Positions 25,232 through 34,504 of a stretch of 64,000 nucleotides of DNA are shown here, piece after piece. Source of the DNA: Geosporobacter subterraneus DSM 17957 (lineage in GTDB: Bacteria > Bacillota > Clostridia > Peptostreptococcales > Thermotaleaceae); the NCBI RefSeq assembly GCF_900142145.1, contig NZ_FQZV01000014.1:1-64000 (forward strand). Reading direction: 5' to 3'. The notes beneath the pieces were generated by a model. It made no database searches. It saw only the letters and a list, made by a program, of their open reading frames with translations, and was not told the DNA's origin. Position 1 is the first letter of the stretch; each line of letters opens with the position of its first letter. Both the position numbers and the translations under genes were made by a program.

Positions 25232-25269
25232 CAAATAAACAAGGTGGATTTTTCCGCCTTGTTTATTTG
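25232..25269. terminator. Bidirectional terminator
   Basis: CAAATAAACAAGGTGGA (25232-25248) pairs with TCCGCCTTGTTTATTTG (25253-25269) around TTTT, a 17-bp stem with one G-T pair. It lies between converging genes and overlaps the stop codon of the minus-strand gene. Confidence 0.85.
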
Positions 25270-25646
25270 ATACTATATGGAATTTTTATAATATCGTTTT
25301 GCACTACATTATCCCAAAATCTTAAGTGGCTGTATTTCCCATATAAAGCTAAGGTGCCATCTTTAACCTTTCCTTTAACGGCATCCAATTTGATGATGGA
25401 TAGTTCATCCTTTAATGCAGGTATCGTTTTAAAAACATTGAATAAATCCGTAAAATCCGAGGCATCTTCTGTAATTGACAATGATTTTTCAGTTTTTCCG
25501 CTGCAGACCGGGCAGGTGAAGTTATAGTGCAGATCACAGCTATTGGGGCTCTTTTCCTCTAGAAGCATTTCTGTAACAGGAACTTGGTTTGTACAGCCGC
25601 ACTTTGCAAATACCATGATAGGATACTTGAATTCTAGGCTCTTCAT
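25263..25646 (-). CDS. Uncharacterised protein with cysteine-rich putative zinc site
   Basis: This 127-residue protein has FAKCGCTNQVPV near the N-terminus and later NSCDLHYNFTCPVCSGKTE, a possible zinc-binding set (CxC, CDLH, CPVC). The C-terminal half is mixed alpha/beta with GTLALYGKYSHLRFWDNV. I do not recognise the family. A good ribosome site (GGGAGGAA) precedes the start at 25646. It stands alone, upstream of the gene-free stretch before cooS. Confidence 0.6.
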   Translation of the reverse strand: MKSLEFKYPIMVFAKCGCTNQVPVTEMLLEEKSPNSCDLHYNFTCPVCSGKTEKSLSITEDASDFTDLFNVFKTIPALKDELSIIKLDAVKGKVKDGTLALYGKYSHLRFWDNVVQNDIIKIPYSIK

Positions 25647-25879
25647 AATATTCCTCCCTTACACTTATAGATGTTAGCCATAAAACAGTAAATGAAGCCA
25701 CTGCAGAATGAAAGAACAGGGCTTGATAAGATATGTAAAAATGTAATATATTGTATAATATAAAATTATCATAAATATTCAAAAAATTCAACTTGATTTT
25801 ATGTTGAATTATTGAAAAATCAATACAATTTAAAAAATAGCAAATAATCTTTAGAATAAGGGAATGAAAATAAAAAACA

Positions 25880-26009
25880 TTGACAACACCGTAACAATAT
25901 GATAGACTTCTCTTAGCTTAAAAAATGAAAACATACTAAACAAGACAACTAACCATGAAGGTTAAGCTAGGGTTGAAGAACTGCCCTGTGGCTGCCGCAT
26001 GGTTTTTTT
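25880..26009 (+). ncRNA. Candidate small structured RNA with its own promoter and terminator
   Basis: TTGACA (25880-25885) and TAGACT (25903-25908, 17-bp spacer, TG one base upstream) could start a transcript near 25915. TAGCTTAA (25914-25921) pairs perfectly with TTAAGCTA (25962-25969). AACCATG (25951-25957) pairs with CATGGTT (25998-26004), which runs into seven T residues. The two pairings interlock, so they are alternatives or a pseudoknot. No known riboswitch motif was recognised. This gap (25647-26748) has no protein gene. Confidence 0.45.
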
Positions 26010-26053
26010 ATTGTGTGTGCATGCATCAGACAGATATAAAAACAGCCATTCCC

Positions 26054-26104
26054 TCCCTGCGATCATTATTCAAAAGGAAAGAAAAGTTAAAATGATCGTA
26101 GGGA
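26054..26104 (+). repeat. Long hairpin in the gap before cooS
   Basis: TCCCTGCGATCATT (26054-26067) pairs with AATGATCGTAGGGA (26091-26104), 14 bp with one G-T pair, around a purine-rich 23-nt loop. No T-run follows, so this is not a simple terminator. Confidence 0.6.
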
Positions 26105-26454
26105 TTCCCTAATATGTTTCAAGTTAGATTCAATTTAATAGTGCTGCGATTAGCCAAATAACCGGGGTGTAAGGGGATTTGGCATTTTGTCATGCAAAAA
26201 AAAAAGCATTTTTCATGTTGAAAAAACAAATATAATACAAAAAATATATAGATATTACAAACGTCTTCTTTACAGGTGTATTATAATACTAATTAATAAA
26301 AAATATTTTGAAAATACCAGTCAAGTTTATGAAGAACCCTTTTATACTAACATTATCTTATGACGAGGAGGAAATCCTTTGCAGCCTATATGGATGGCAG
26401 AAAATTGAATACATAATACAGTATAATGTATTAAAAATTTATTATACAATTTGT

Positions 26455-26483
26455 TTGATAATTAACTAAGTCTATGCTACAAT
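26455..26483 (+). promoter_or_regulatory. Likely promoter of the Wood-Ljungdahl cluster
   Basis: TTGATA (26455-26460), a 17-bp spacer and TACAAT (26478-26483). It would give a 5' leader of about 260 nt before cooS. Confidence 0.65.
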
Positions 26484-26567
26484 GAAATCGTACATAGGAT
26501 TATAATTCGATAAAGTGAAAAACTGATGATTTAGAAAAGAAAACACCTATTTTTTTTTAAGAAAAAC

Positions 26568-26687
26568 GTTAAAAAAATAACAAATATATTTAGCTTTCAC
26601 TATCGAAAATGGTCTAGTGGAGGAAAGTATTACCACTCTGAAATAGAAAACTATTTGTTTTTTTAGAATAAATGTTAAAAAAATAAC
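26568..26687 (+). promoter_or_regulatory. Two identical GTTA-A6-TAAC dyads in the cooS leader
   Basis: GTTAAAAAAATAAC occurs at 26568-26581 and again at 26674-26687, exactly 106 bp apart. Each has GTTA/TAAC half sites. Each is preceded by a T-rich tract (TTTTTTTTTAAG and TTTTTTTAG). Between them an AGTGG...CCACT hairpin occurs. A regulator binding site is one reading. Confidence 0.45.
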
Positions 26688-26706
26688 GTCACATTTTGTC
26701 AATTAT

Positions 26707-26727
26707 CTAGGAACACAGGATTCCTAG
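26707..26727 (+). promoter_or_regulatory. Hairpin just before the cooS ribosome site
   Basis: CTAGGAA (26707-26713) pairs perfectly with TTCCTAG (26721-26727) around CACAGGA, ending 10 bp before the AGGGGGG ribosome site. It may affect RNA stability or translation. Confidence 0.5.
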
Positions 26728-26748
26728 TAAAAATATAGGGGGGACACT

Positions 26749-28644
26749 ATGAGCGATCAATTTATTTCGATTTATCAAACCAGTGAAGAACAACTTTTAG
26801 AAAAAGCAGTACAAGACGGCGTTGAAACCATGTGGGATAGAAAGGCAGCCATGAAGGCACCTTGCGGTTTCGGGGAAAAAGGGATTTGTTGTAGAATTTG
26901 TGCAATGGGACCTTGCCGTATAAGTCCTGTTGCCGGTAAAGGCGCACAGAGAGGAATCTGCGGAGCTACTGCTGATGTAATTGTGGCAAGAAACCTTGCA
27001 AGAATGGTTGCAGCTGGAACTGCATCCCATTCAGATCATGCAAGAGATATTGCTCATGTGATGCATATGGCGAGCAGAGATGGGAATTTTAAAATAAGAG
27101 ATGAAAAGAAATTATTAGACCTGGCTAGTGAGTGGGGTGTAAAAACAGAGGATAGAGATATTTATGAAGTCGCCCATGAGGTTGCAGAAATTGCTTTAAA
27201 TGAGTTTGGCAAGCCCTTTGGCACACTGAGATTTTTGGAAAGAGCACCAGAAAAGAGAAAAAAGGTTTGGGATGATCTACAGATCAGGCCAAGGGCCATT
27301 GATCGGGAAATAGCTACTATTCTGCATTCAACCCATATTGGATGTACAGGTGATGCAGAAAGCTTACTGCATATGTCTATGAGAACAGCTTTAGCAGACG
27401 GCTGGGGCGGGTCTATGATAGGTACCGTGTTTAGTGATATTTTATACGGAACACCAGTACCAAGAGAGACTGAGTCAAATCTTGGGGTATTGGATGAAAA
27501 ACAAGTAAATATCATCCTGCACGGACACGAACCAAGCCTTTCTGAAATGATTGTAATGGCTTCTTTAGATCCGGAAATGCAAAAATTAGCGAAAAAAGTT
27601 GGTGCAGAAGGTATTAATTTGGCAGGAATGTGTTGTACCGGTAACGAAGTTACTATGAGACATGGCGTCAAAATTGCGGGTAACTTCTATCAACAGGAAA
27701 TGGCTGTATTAACAGGAGCGGTAGAGGCAGTAATTGTAGATGTACAGTGTATATTCCCTTCTTTGGTACCAATAACGGAGTGCTATCATACAAAGTTTAT
27801 TACGACTTCGCCAAAGGCAAAGATTACAGGTGCAACGCATATCGAATTCCATGAGGATAGGGCTCTAGAATCTGCCAAGGCAATCGTACGAGAGGCGATC
27901 GAAAACTTTAAAAACAGAAAGAAAGAAAAAGTGTTTATTCCAACAGAAAAGTCAAGTGGAGTCGTTGGATACAGCGTAGAGGCCATCATTAAGCAGTTAG
28001 ATAAAGTAGTAAATCCACATATTGATCCAATGGGTACTATAAAACCATTAGCAGACGTTATAAAGGCAGGGGTATTAAGGGGTGCAGTTGGAATCGTAGG
28101 CTGTAACAATCCAAAATCCAAGCATGATTACAGCCACATCGAGATTATGAAAAAAATGATTGCTAACGATGTTATCGTAGTGACTACCGGATGTGCAGCG
28201 CAAGCAGCTGTCAAAGCAGGCTTAACCAATAAGGATGCAAGGAAGCTGGCAGGACAGGGTTTGGCTACCGTATGTGAGTTGGTCGATATCCCTCCGGTAC
28301 TTCATCTGGGTTCCTGTGTTGACATCAGCCGTATCATGACTATTGTTGGCGAAGTTGCAAAACATATGGATTTGGATAACTCTGATCTGCCGGTAGCTGG
28401 AATCGCGCCGGAATGGATGTCAGAAAAGGCCGTGGCCATTGCAAATTACGTAGTAGCTACAGGAATCGATACCTTCTTGGGAATTACACCTCCTGTAACC
28501 GGTTCTGAGGAAGTTATGGATATCATGACCAATAGAGTAGAAGCCATGACAGGTGCAAAATTCTTTATCGAAGAAGATCCACATGTGCTAGCAGATAAAG
28601 TATTAAGCCGTATTGAAGAGAAACGACAAAAACTGGGAATTTAG
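26749..28644 (+). CDS. cooS: Anaerobic Ni-Fe CO dehydrogenase catalytic subunit
   Basis: This 631-residue enzyme interconverts CO and CO2. The N-terminus holds the D- and B-cluster cysteines (CGFGEKGICCRICAMGPCR, about residues 38-57). C-cluster ligands follow: the histidine in LHGHEPSLSEM, cysteines in GMCCTGNEV, VDVQCIFPS, VGCNNPKSKHDYSH, TTGCAAQAA and LGSCVDISR. Length and motifs match the AcsA/CooS subunit that works with acetyl-CoA synthase. It heads the pathway cluster, and the CooC ATPase gene follows directly. The ATG at 26749 has a strong AGGGGGG site. Confidence 0.95.
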   Translation: MSDQFISIYQTSEEQLLEKAVQDGVETMWDRKAAMKAPCGFGEKGICCRICAMGPCRISPVAGKGAQRGICGATADVIVARNLARMVAAGTASHSDHARDIAHVMHMASRDGNFKIRDEKKLLDLASEWGVKTEDRDIYEVAHEVAEIALNEFGKPFGTLRFLERAPEKRKKVWDDLQIRPRAIDREIATILHSTHIGCTGDAESLLHMSMRTALADGWGGSMIGTVFSDILYGTPVPRETESNLGVLDEKQVNIILHGHEPSLSEMIVMASLDPEMQKLAKKVGAEGINLAGMCCTGNEVTMRHGVKIAGNFYQQEMAVLTGAVEAVIVDVQCIFPSLVPITECYHTKFITTSPKAKITGATHIEFHEDRALESAKAIVREAIENFKNRKKEKVFIPTEKSSGVVGYSVEAIIKQLDKVVNPHIDPMGTIKPLADVIKAGVLRGAVGIVGCNNPKSKHDYSHIEIMKKMIANDVIVVTTGCAAQAAVKAGLTNKDARKLAGQGLATVCELVDIPPVLHLGSCVDISRIMTIVGEVAKHMDLDNSDLPVAGIAPEWMSEKAVAIANYVVATGIDTFLGITPPVTGSEEVMDIMTNRVEAMTGAKFFIEEDPHVLADKVLSRIEEKRQKLGI

Positions 28645-28653
28645 GTGATACGA

Positions 28654-29439
28654 ATGAAAATTGCTATAACAGGAAAAGGCGGAGTAGGAAAAACAACATT
28701 TTCAGCAGTATTAAGCCGACTATTAGCAGATAAAGGTTATAGCGTTTTAGCAGTGGATGCAGACCCTGATGCCAACCTAGCATTGGCATTGGGGTTTCCC
28801 CATGAACTGGCTGAGGAAATTGTTCCCATCTCTGACATGAAAAACCTTGTGGCCGAGAGAACGGGGGCACAGCCTGGTACCTTCGGCACCATGTTTAAGA
28901 TGAATCCAAAGGTAAGTGATATTCCTGAGAAATACTGCAAAGAATATAAAGGAGTGAAGCTCCTGACCATGGGCACTGTAGATACGGGGGGCTCTGGCTG
29001 CGTCTGTCCCGAACATGTTCTGCTAAAAACCCTGACCACCCATCTGATCATTGGTAATAAAGATGTTGTGATTATGGATATGGAGGCAGGAATAGAGCAT
29101 TTAGGAAGGGGAACGGCGAAAGGAGTAGATTTTTTTATTGTAGTGGTTGAACCGGGAGAAAGAAGTTTACAAACTTACAGAAAAGTAAAACAGCTAGGGG
29201 AAGATATAGGAATCAATAAGGTATATGTAGTAGGAAATAAAGTGCGAAATAAGGAAGATGAGGATTTCATTTTGAGTCATGTTAGTGAAGAAGCCTGTCT
29301 TGGCTTTATACATTATAACCAAAATGTAATCGATTCGGACCGTGCTAATCTATCTCCTTACGATCAAAGTGAGGAGACTAAGATAGATATTGAACAAATA
29401 TATCAAAAACTGAGGGGGTTTTCCGATGTACAAATCTGA
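28654..29439 (+). CDS. cooC: CooC-type nickel-insertion ATPase for CODH
   Basis: The protein is about 261 residues and belongs to the SIMIBI P-loop family. It has the deviant Walker [12 protein letters not shown], the [15 protein letters not shown] switch and the CooC metal site [10 protein letters not shown] (CxC). [13 protein letters not shown] is the MinD-like Walker B. It drives nickel incorporation into the C-cluster. I place the start at ATG 28654, with AGGTGA upstream; a GTG at 28645 directly follows the cooS stop. The 3' end overlaps the fhs start by 14 bp, implying coupled translation. Confidence 0.9.
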   Translation: MKIAITGKGGVGKTTFSAVLSRLLADKGYSVLAVDADPDANLALALGFPHELAEEIVPISDMKNLVAERTGAQPGTFGTMFKMNPKVSDIPEKYCKEYKGVKLLTMGTVDTGGSGCVCPEHVLLKTLTTHLIIGNKDVVIMDMEAGIEHLGRGTAKGVDFFIVVVEPGERSLQTYRKVKQLGEDIGINKVYVVGNKVRNKEDEDFILSHVSEEACLGFIHYNQNVIDSDRANLSPYDQSEETKIDIEQIYQKLRGFSDVQI

Positions 29440-31102
29440 TATTGAAATCGCACAGGAAGCGAAACTGCAAGACATCAGAGAAATTGCCAAAAAGCTGAAT
29501 CTGACAGAGGACGATTTAGAGCTTTATGGTAAGTACAAGGCAAAGGTAGATTATAATCTACTTAAAAAGGATAATGGGGGAAAAAAAGCTAAGCTGATAT
29601 TAGTGACAGCCATTAACCCTACACCAGCAGGAGAAGGTAAAACAACTACAACCATTGGTACTGCCGACGCTTTATCCAGACTTGGCAAGAATACTTTGGT
29701 TGCACTAAGAGAGCCTTCTCTAGGACCCGTTTTTGGAGTAAAAGGCGGAGCAGCCGGAGGCGGATATGCCCAGGTTGTACCGATGGAAGATATCAACCTG
29801 CATTTCACAGGAGATTTTCATGCAATTGGAGCAGCAAATAACCTATTGGCGGCAATGATTGACAATCATATTTACCAAGGAAACCAACTAGGCATCGATG
29901 CTAGAAAATTAACCTGGAGAAGGGCAATGGACATGAATGACCGTCAGCTTAGAAACATAGTGAATGGCTTAGGCGGCAGAGGAAACGGCGTTCCAAGGGA
30001 AGATGGATTTGACATTACGGTTGCTTCTGAGGTAATGGCTGCTTTTTGTCTTGCCAGCGACATTATGGATTTAAAAGAAAGACTTGGAAATATCATCGTA
30101 GGTTACACGAAAGATGATCAACCGATTACCGCAAGACAGCTTAACGCACATGGTGCAATGGCGGCATTATTAAAGGATGCATTAAAGCCAAACCTTGTTC
30201 AAACCTTAGAAGGAACACCAGCCTTCGTACATGGTGGACCATTTGCAAATATCGCCCATGGATGCAACTCTGTAATCGCAACAAAAATGGCAGCTCATTT
30301 TGCTGATTATGTAGTTACAGAAGCAGGTTTTGGGGCTGACTTGGGAGCAGAAAAGTTTATAGACATCAAATGCAGAATGGCAGGTTTAAGCCCCGATGCA
30401 GTAATCATCGTAGCAACGGTTAGAGCTTTAAAATATAATGGGGGCGTTCCAAAGAGCGAATTAAATCAGGAGAACCTGGAAGCATTGGAAAAAGGACTGC
30501 CAAACCTGTTAAAGCATGTTGAAAACATTACAAAGGTATTCAATCTGCCTGCAGTAGTAGCCATCAACAGATTCCCGTTAGACACAGAAGCTGAGTTGGA
30601 ATTAGTAAGAAGAAGATGCGGTGAGCTTGGTGTAAATGTAGCCCTTTCTGAAGTATGGGCAAAGGGCGGCGAAGGTGGACAGGAATTGGCTCAGGAAGTA
30701 TTAAAGCTGATTGAGAAGGGCGAAGCAAGCTTAACCCATCCATATACCTTAGATATGCCAATCAAAGAAAAAATCAGAGCAATCGCACAAAAAATTTATG
30801 GTGCCGACGATGTTGTTTTTGCAGGAAATGCACCAAAAGAAATTGAGAGATTGGAGAAGCTTGGATTTGGTAATCTACCGATCTGTATGGCAAAAACCCA
30901 ATATTCATTAAGCGATGATCCAAATAAACTGGGAAGGCCTACAGGCTTTACAGTAACAGTAAGACAGGTAAAGGTATCTGCAGGAGCAGGCTTCATCGTT
31001 GCATTAACCGGTGAGATTATGACAATGCCTGGATTACCAAAGGTACCATCTGCGGAGAAGATCGACGTAGATGAAAATGGAGTTATCACAGGATTATTCT
31101 AA
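29426..31102 (+). CDS. fhs: Formate-tetrahydrofolate ligase
   Basis: This 558-residue enzyme makes 10-formyl-THF from formate, THF and ATP, the entry step of the methyl branch. It has the ATP-binding loop [13 protein letters not shown], the [20 protein letters not shown] and [13 protein letters not shown] motifs, and [14 protein letters not shown]. Its length is normal for the clostridial homotetramer. Start ATG 29426 follows GAGGGGG and overlaps cooC. Confidence 0.96.
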   Translation: MYKSDIEIAQEAKLQDIREIAKKLNLTEDDLELYGKYKAKVDYNLLKKDNGGKKAKLILVTAINPTPAGEGKTTTTIGTADALSRLGKNTLVALREPSLGPVFGVKGGAAGGGYAQVVPMEDINLHFTGDFHAIGAANNLLAAMIDNHIYQGNQLGIDARKLTWRRAMDMNDRQLRNIVNGLGGRGNGVPREDGFDITVASEVMAAFCLASDIMDLKERLGNIIVGYTKDDQPITARQLNAHGAMAALLKDALKPNLVQTLEGTPAFVHGGPFANIAHGCNSVIATKMAAHFADYVVTEAGFGADLGAEKFIDIKCRMAGLSPDAVIIVATVRALKYNGGVPKSELNQENLEALEKGLPNLLKHVENITKVFNLPAVVAINRFPLDTEAELELVRRRCGELGVNVALSEVWAKGGEGGQELAQEVLKLIEKGEASLTHPYTLDMPIKEKIRAIAQKIYGADDVVFAGNAPKEIERLEKLGFGNLPICMAKTQYSLSDDPNKLGRPTGFTVTVRQVKVSAGAGFIVALTGEIMTMPGLPKVPSAEKIDVDENGVITGLF

Positions 31103-31144
31103 AATCAGTAGGAAGAGACAATGTTGAATAGATAGAAACAATGG

Positions 31145-31208
31145 GGTACAAGGAAAAAACTGCCACAATTACATAGAATAAAAAAATTTCCTTGTACCGT
31201 ATTTTTTG
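31145..31208 (+). terminator. Strong hairpin between fhs and fchA
   Basis: GGTACAAGGAAA (31145-31156) pairs perfectly with TTTCCTTGTACC (31187-31198), and GTATTTTTTG follows. It probably reduces read-through from cooS-cooC-fhs into the later pathway genes, unless regulated. Confidence 0.8.
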
Positions 31209-31292
31209 TAAAATATAGATGCCTTTCATCTATAAATTGTTTTTTTTAATTCTTAGATGGAAAATTATTACAATTGTTAGGATGTGAGTGTA

Positions 31293-31925
31293 TTGAAACT
31301 AGTAGAACAAAGCTGCAGTGAATTTACGAGTCTTCTGTCTTCTAAGGCTGCGGTTCCTGGCGGAGGCGGTGCAGCTGCTTTAGTTGGAGGACTGGGCACA
31401 GCCCTTGCGGGTATGGTATGCAACTTAACTGTTGGAAAGAAGAAGTATCAACAGGTGGAAGAAGAAGTAAAAGCCATTTTGACAAAGGCAGAGCAAATAC
31501 AAAAAGAGCTTTTGGACATGGTAGATGAGGATGCGGAACACTTTTTGCCCCTTTCTAAGGCCTATGGAATGCCTTCCAATACAGAAGAAGAAAAGAAAGA
31601 GAAAGAAAGAGTATTGGAAATCGCATTGAAACAAGCCTGTGAAGTGCCGATCCGGATTGTGAAAACCTGCTATGAAGCCATTAAACTCCACGAAGAGTTG
31701 GTGGATAAAGGCTCAAAGCTGGCTATCAGTGACGTTGGGGTAGGGGTTCAGTGTCTAAGAGCAGCGCTGGTCAGTGGACAGCTAAACGTTATGATCAACA
31801 TAGGGATGATTAAGGATGAGGACTATGTGCAAAGAGTGAAAGCAGAGACAGAAAAACTTGTTCAAGAGGGAACCAAGATTGCAGATGAGGTATATCAAAA
31901 AGTAGAAAAAGTACTTTATGTATAA
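31293..31925 (+). CDS. fchA: Formimidoyl-THF / methenyl-THF cyclodeaminase-type cyclohydrolase
   Basis: This protein of about 210 residues begins with the family pattern CSEFTSLLSSKAAVPGGGGA, then LVGGLGTALAGMVCNLTVGKKKY. It is an all-helical cyclodeaminase. In acetogens FchA supplies methenyl-THF cyclohydrolase activity between Fhs and FolD. The start is uncertain: TTG at 31293 matches the family N-terminus (MKLVEQ) and has AGGA 10 bp upstream, while a GTG at 31284 is also in frame. It lies downstream of a terminator-like hairpin. Confidence 0.88.
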   Translation: MKLVEQSCSEFTSLLSSKAAVPGGGGAAALVGGLGTALAGMVCNLTVGKKKYQQVEEEVKAILTKAEQIQKELLDMVDEDAEHFLPLSKAYGMPSNTEEEKKEKERVLEIALKQACEVPIRIVKTCYEAIKLHEELVDKGSKLAISDVGVGVQCLRAALVSGQLNVMINIGMIKDEDYVQRVKAETEKLVQEGTKIADEVYQKVEKVLYV

Positions 31926-31968
31926 GATTTCATTATAAATAGATTATTTAAATTAAGGGGGTTTTGTA

Positions 31969-32823
31969 ATGGGTGAAATTATTAAAGGAAAACCAGTGGC
32001 AGACAAAATCGCAGAAGAGTTAACCACAGAGATTGAGGGGCTTAAACAGAAAGGGTTTGCACCAAAGCTGGCCATTGTAAGAGTCGGCGCAAGACCAGAC
32101 GATTTAGCCTACGAAAAGGGTGCATTAACAAGATGTAAAAAGGTAGGCGTAGAAGTAGATGTACATGAATTTCCACAAGAGATCACACAAGAGGATTTTA
32201 TTGCCGGCGTTAAGAAACTGAATGAGGATAAGTCCGTACATGGAATCCTTGTATTCAGACCGCTCCCAAGTCACTTGAACGAAAAAGAATTGAAGCATGT
32301 AATTGCTGCAGAAAAAGATATCGACTGCCTAAGTCCTGTCAATGAAGGGAAATTGATGGAGGGTGACAAAACAGGATTGGCACCATGCACACCAACGGCG
32401 GTAATGGAGATTTTAAAGCACTATAATGTAGAATTACAAGGAAAAAATGTAACTGTAATCGGTGCATCCATGGTAGTAGGAAAGCCGGCAGCAATTCTTC
32501 TATTAAATGAAAATGCAACGGTTACAATCTGTCATATCTTTACCAAGGATACAGCAGCCATGGCTCGTCAAGCAGATGTAGTGGTTGTAGGCTGCGGCGT
32601 TCCAAGATTGGTAAAAGAAAGCTGGATTGCCGAAGGTGCTGTTGTAGTAGATGTAGGCATTAACGTAGACCCAGAGGGCAATATGTGCGGGGATGTAGAT
32701 TTTGATAATGTAGTAGATAAAGTAGCGATGATTACACCGGTTCCAGGCGGTGTTGGGGCAGTAACCACATCGATACTGGCAAAAAATGTAGTGAAGGCTT
32801 GTAAATTACAGAATAACCTATAA
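31969..32823 (+). CDS. folD: Methylene-THF dehydrogenase (FolD), cyclohydrolase lysine missing
   Basis: This 284-residue protein has the FolD fold: N-terminal GEIIKGKPVADKIAEEL, a Rossmann domain with VIGASMVVGKPAAILLL and the C-terminal ITPVPGGVGAVTTS signature. In the catalytic segment DDLAYEKGALTRCKKVG the conserved tyrosine remains, but the fourth residue after it, normally the catalytic lysine (Lys54 of the E. coli enzyme), is alanine. In studied enzymes that lysine is needed for the cyclohydrolase, not for the dehydrogenase, reaction. With FchA next door, this FolD probably acts only as dehydrogenase. Start at 31969 follows AAGGGGG. Confidence 0.92.
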   Translation: MGEIIKGKPVADKIAEELTTEIEGLKQKGFAPKLAIVRVGARPDDLAYEKGALTRCKKVGVEVDVHEFPQEITQEDFIAGVKKLNEDKSVHGILVFRPLPSHLNEKELKHVIAAEKDIDCLSPVNEGKLMEGDKTGLAPCTPTAVMEILKHYNVELQGKNVTVIGASMVVGKPAAILLLNENATVTICHIFTKDTAAMARQADVVVVGCGVPRLVKESWIAEGAVVVDVGINVDPEGNMCGDVDFDNVVDKVAMITPVPGGVGAVTTSILAKNVVKACKLQNNL

Positions 32824-32917
32824 ACCTAAAAGGTGTTCTTTATATAGATAAAGTAAAAATCCATCGGTATTTATAAGGTGTATACAATATTCTTTATGTG
32901 TAAGGAGGCGTGGGGGA

Positions 32918-33589
32918 ATGATTATATCTCAAAAAAAATCTCAGGAGGAACTGTTAGATTTTCTAAAAGGAAGCCAAAAAATCGCCATCACAGGATGCTC
33001 TCAATGTGCATCTACCTGTAAGGTTGGTGGCGAGGAGGAAATTCTTGAGCTAAAGGCATGGTTAGAGGAAGAAGGCAAAAAAATTACCGGTTATAGGGTA
33101 TTAGATCCTGCTTGCAACCTATTAAAAACCACAAAGGATATAAAGAAAATGAAGGAAGAGTTAAAGGACGCCGATGCAATTCTTTCCGTAGCCTGCGGTG
33201 ATGGCACTCAGACCGTAGCCAAAGCTGTAAAGCTTCCCGTATATCCAGGGGTAGATACCATGTTTATTGGAGAAATAGAGAGAGTTGGACAATATGAGGA
33301 ATCCTGCAGGGCCTGTGGGGAATGTGAGTTGGGATGGACCGGTTCTATTTGTCCTATTACCCGATGTGCTAAGGGCCTTATCAATGGCCCCTGTGGCGGT
33401 GCAAAGGATAAAAAATGCGAAGTCAACAAGGAAAACGACTGTGCTTGGATTATGATCTATGAAAAGATGCGTGAGCTTGGACAGTTGGATAAATTGATGG
33501 AGGTAAGGGAGCCAAAGAACTTCCAAAAATCCAATAATCCGAGAAAGATCAATCTAAGAGAAGCCAATAAAGAAGCTGTAGAAGCCTAA
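32918..33589 (+). CDS. metV: MetV, zinc/Fe-S subunit of methylene-THF reductase
   Basis: This 223-residue protein is cysteine-rich: ITGCSQCASTCKVGG at the N-terminus, LDPACNLL, SVACGDG, then CRACGECELGWTGSICPIT, RCAKGLINGPCGG and KKCEVNKENDCAWI. This is the MTHFR C-terminal-domain family that partners MetF in acetogens. Its clusters are expected to pass electrons to the MetF flavin. The gene sits 20 bp before metF, as usual. Confidence 0.9.
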   Translation: MIISQKKSQEELLDFLKGSQKIAITGCSQCASTCKVGGEEEILELKAWLEEEGKKITGYRVLDPACNLLKTTKDIKKMKEELKDADAILSVACGDGTQTVAKAVKLPVYPGVDTMFIGEIERVGQYEESCRACGECELGWTGSICPITRCAKGLINGPCGGAKDKKCEVNKENDCAWIMIYEKMRELGQLDKLMEVREPKNFQKSNNPRKINLREANKEAVEA

Positions 33590-33609
33590 GGTGGTAAAGG
33601 GGGATTAGC

Positions 33610-34485
33610 ATGAGCTTGTTAAAAGAAACATTAGACAGAGGCGGATTTGCTGTAACCGCAGAAATGGCGCCTCCAAAGGGAACGGATTTTGCTCACCTAT
33701 TAGAATGCGCTAAAGCGATAAAGGGAAGAGTTCATGGTGTTAATGTAACGGATTTTCAATCAGCGGTTATGCGTGCAACATCTTTAGTTACCTGCAAGCT
33801 TTTAAAGGATGAAGGATTAGAGCCTGTGCTGCAGATTACCGGAAGGGACAGAAATAGAATCGCCATTCAAGGAGAGCTTCTTTCTGCCAGTGTATTTGGT
33901 ATTAAGAACGTTTTATCCTTAACGGGAGACCATACTGTAGTGGGAGATCATCCACAAGCAAAGCCTGTATATGATTTGGACTGTATTGGTATTCTTCAGG
34001 CAGCTACCATTCTTGCCGGGGGGAAAGATATGGTAGGAAATGAATTAAAAGGAACACCGGAGTTTTATCTGGGGGCCTCCGTTACACCGAGATTTGATCC
34101 GCTGGATGTTCAAATCTTCAAGATGGAGAAGAAAGTGAAAGCAGGGGCAAGATTCTTCCAAACACAAGCAGTGTATGATTTGGAAACCATGAGAGTGTTC
34201 AGAGAAAAGACAAAGGGTATGGACGCAAAAGTACTTGCCGGTATTATACCCCTTAAGTCTGTAGGAATGGCAAGATTCATGAACAACAATGTACCAGGCA
34301 TCCATGTACCGGAGGATGTAATCGCCAGAATTAAGGCTGCAGAGGATAAGGTAAAGGAAGGTATTCAGATCGCCGGTGAGTTTATCAGACAGTTAAGGGA
34401 AGAAAATCTCTGTGATGGCGTACATATCATGGCCATTGGGGCTGAGGAAAATGTACCTGCCATTCTAGATGCAGCAGGACTATAA
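33610..34485 (+). CDS. metF: Methylene-THF reductase, MetF subunit
   Basis: This 291-residue TIM-barrel enzyme reduces methylene-THF to methyl-THF. It has TAEMAPPKGTDFAHLLE, LEPVLQITGRDRNR, NVLSLTGDHTVVGDHP and ARFFQTQAVYDLETM. Start at 33610 follows AAGGGGG. With MetV it forms the MetVF type of reductase; no RnfC2-like subunit is encoded here. Confidence 0.93.
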   Translation: MSLLKETLDRGGFAVTAEMAPPKGTDFAHLLECAKAIKGRVHGVNVTDFQSAVMRATSLVTCKLLKDEGLEPVLQITGRDRNRIAIQGELLSASVFGIKNVLSLTGDHTVVGDHPQAKPVYDLDCIGILQAATILAGGKDMVGNELKGTPEFYLGASVTPRFDPLDVQIFKMEKKVKAGARFFQTQAVYDLETMRVFREKTKGMDAKVLAGIIPLKSVGMARFMNNNVPGIHVPEDVIARIKAAEDKVKEGIQIAGEFIRQLREENLCDGVHIMAIGAEENVPAILDAAGL

Positions 34486-34504
34486 GCGAATTGAGGTGGA
34501 AGGC

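Noticed and set aside
25880-26009. Cyclic-di-GMP, THF or molybdenum-cofactor riboswitch before the Wood-Ljungdahl cluster
   Set aside because: None of the conserved cores I know for these classes is present; the segment is reported only as an unassigned structured RNA.
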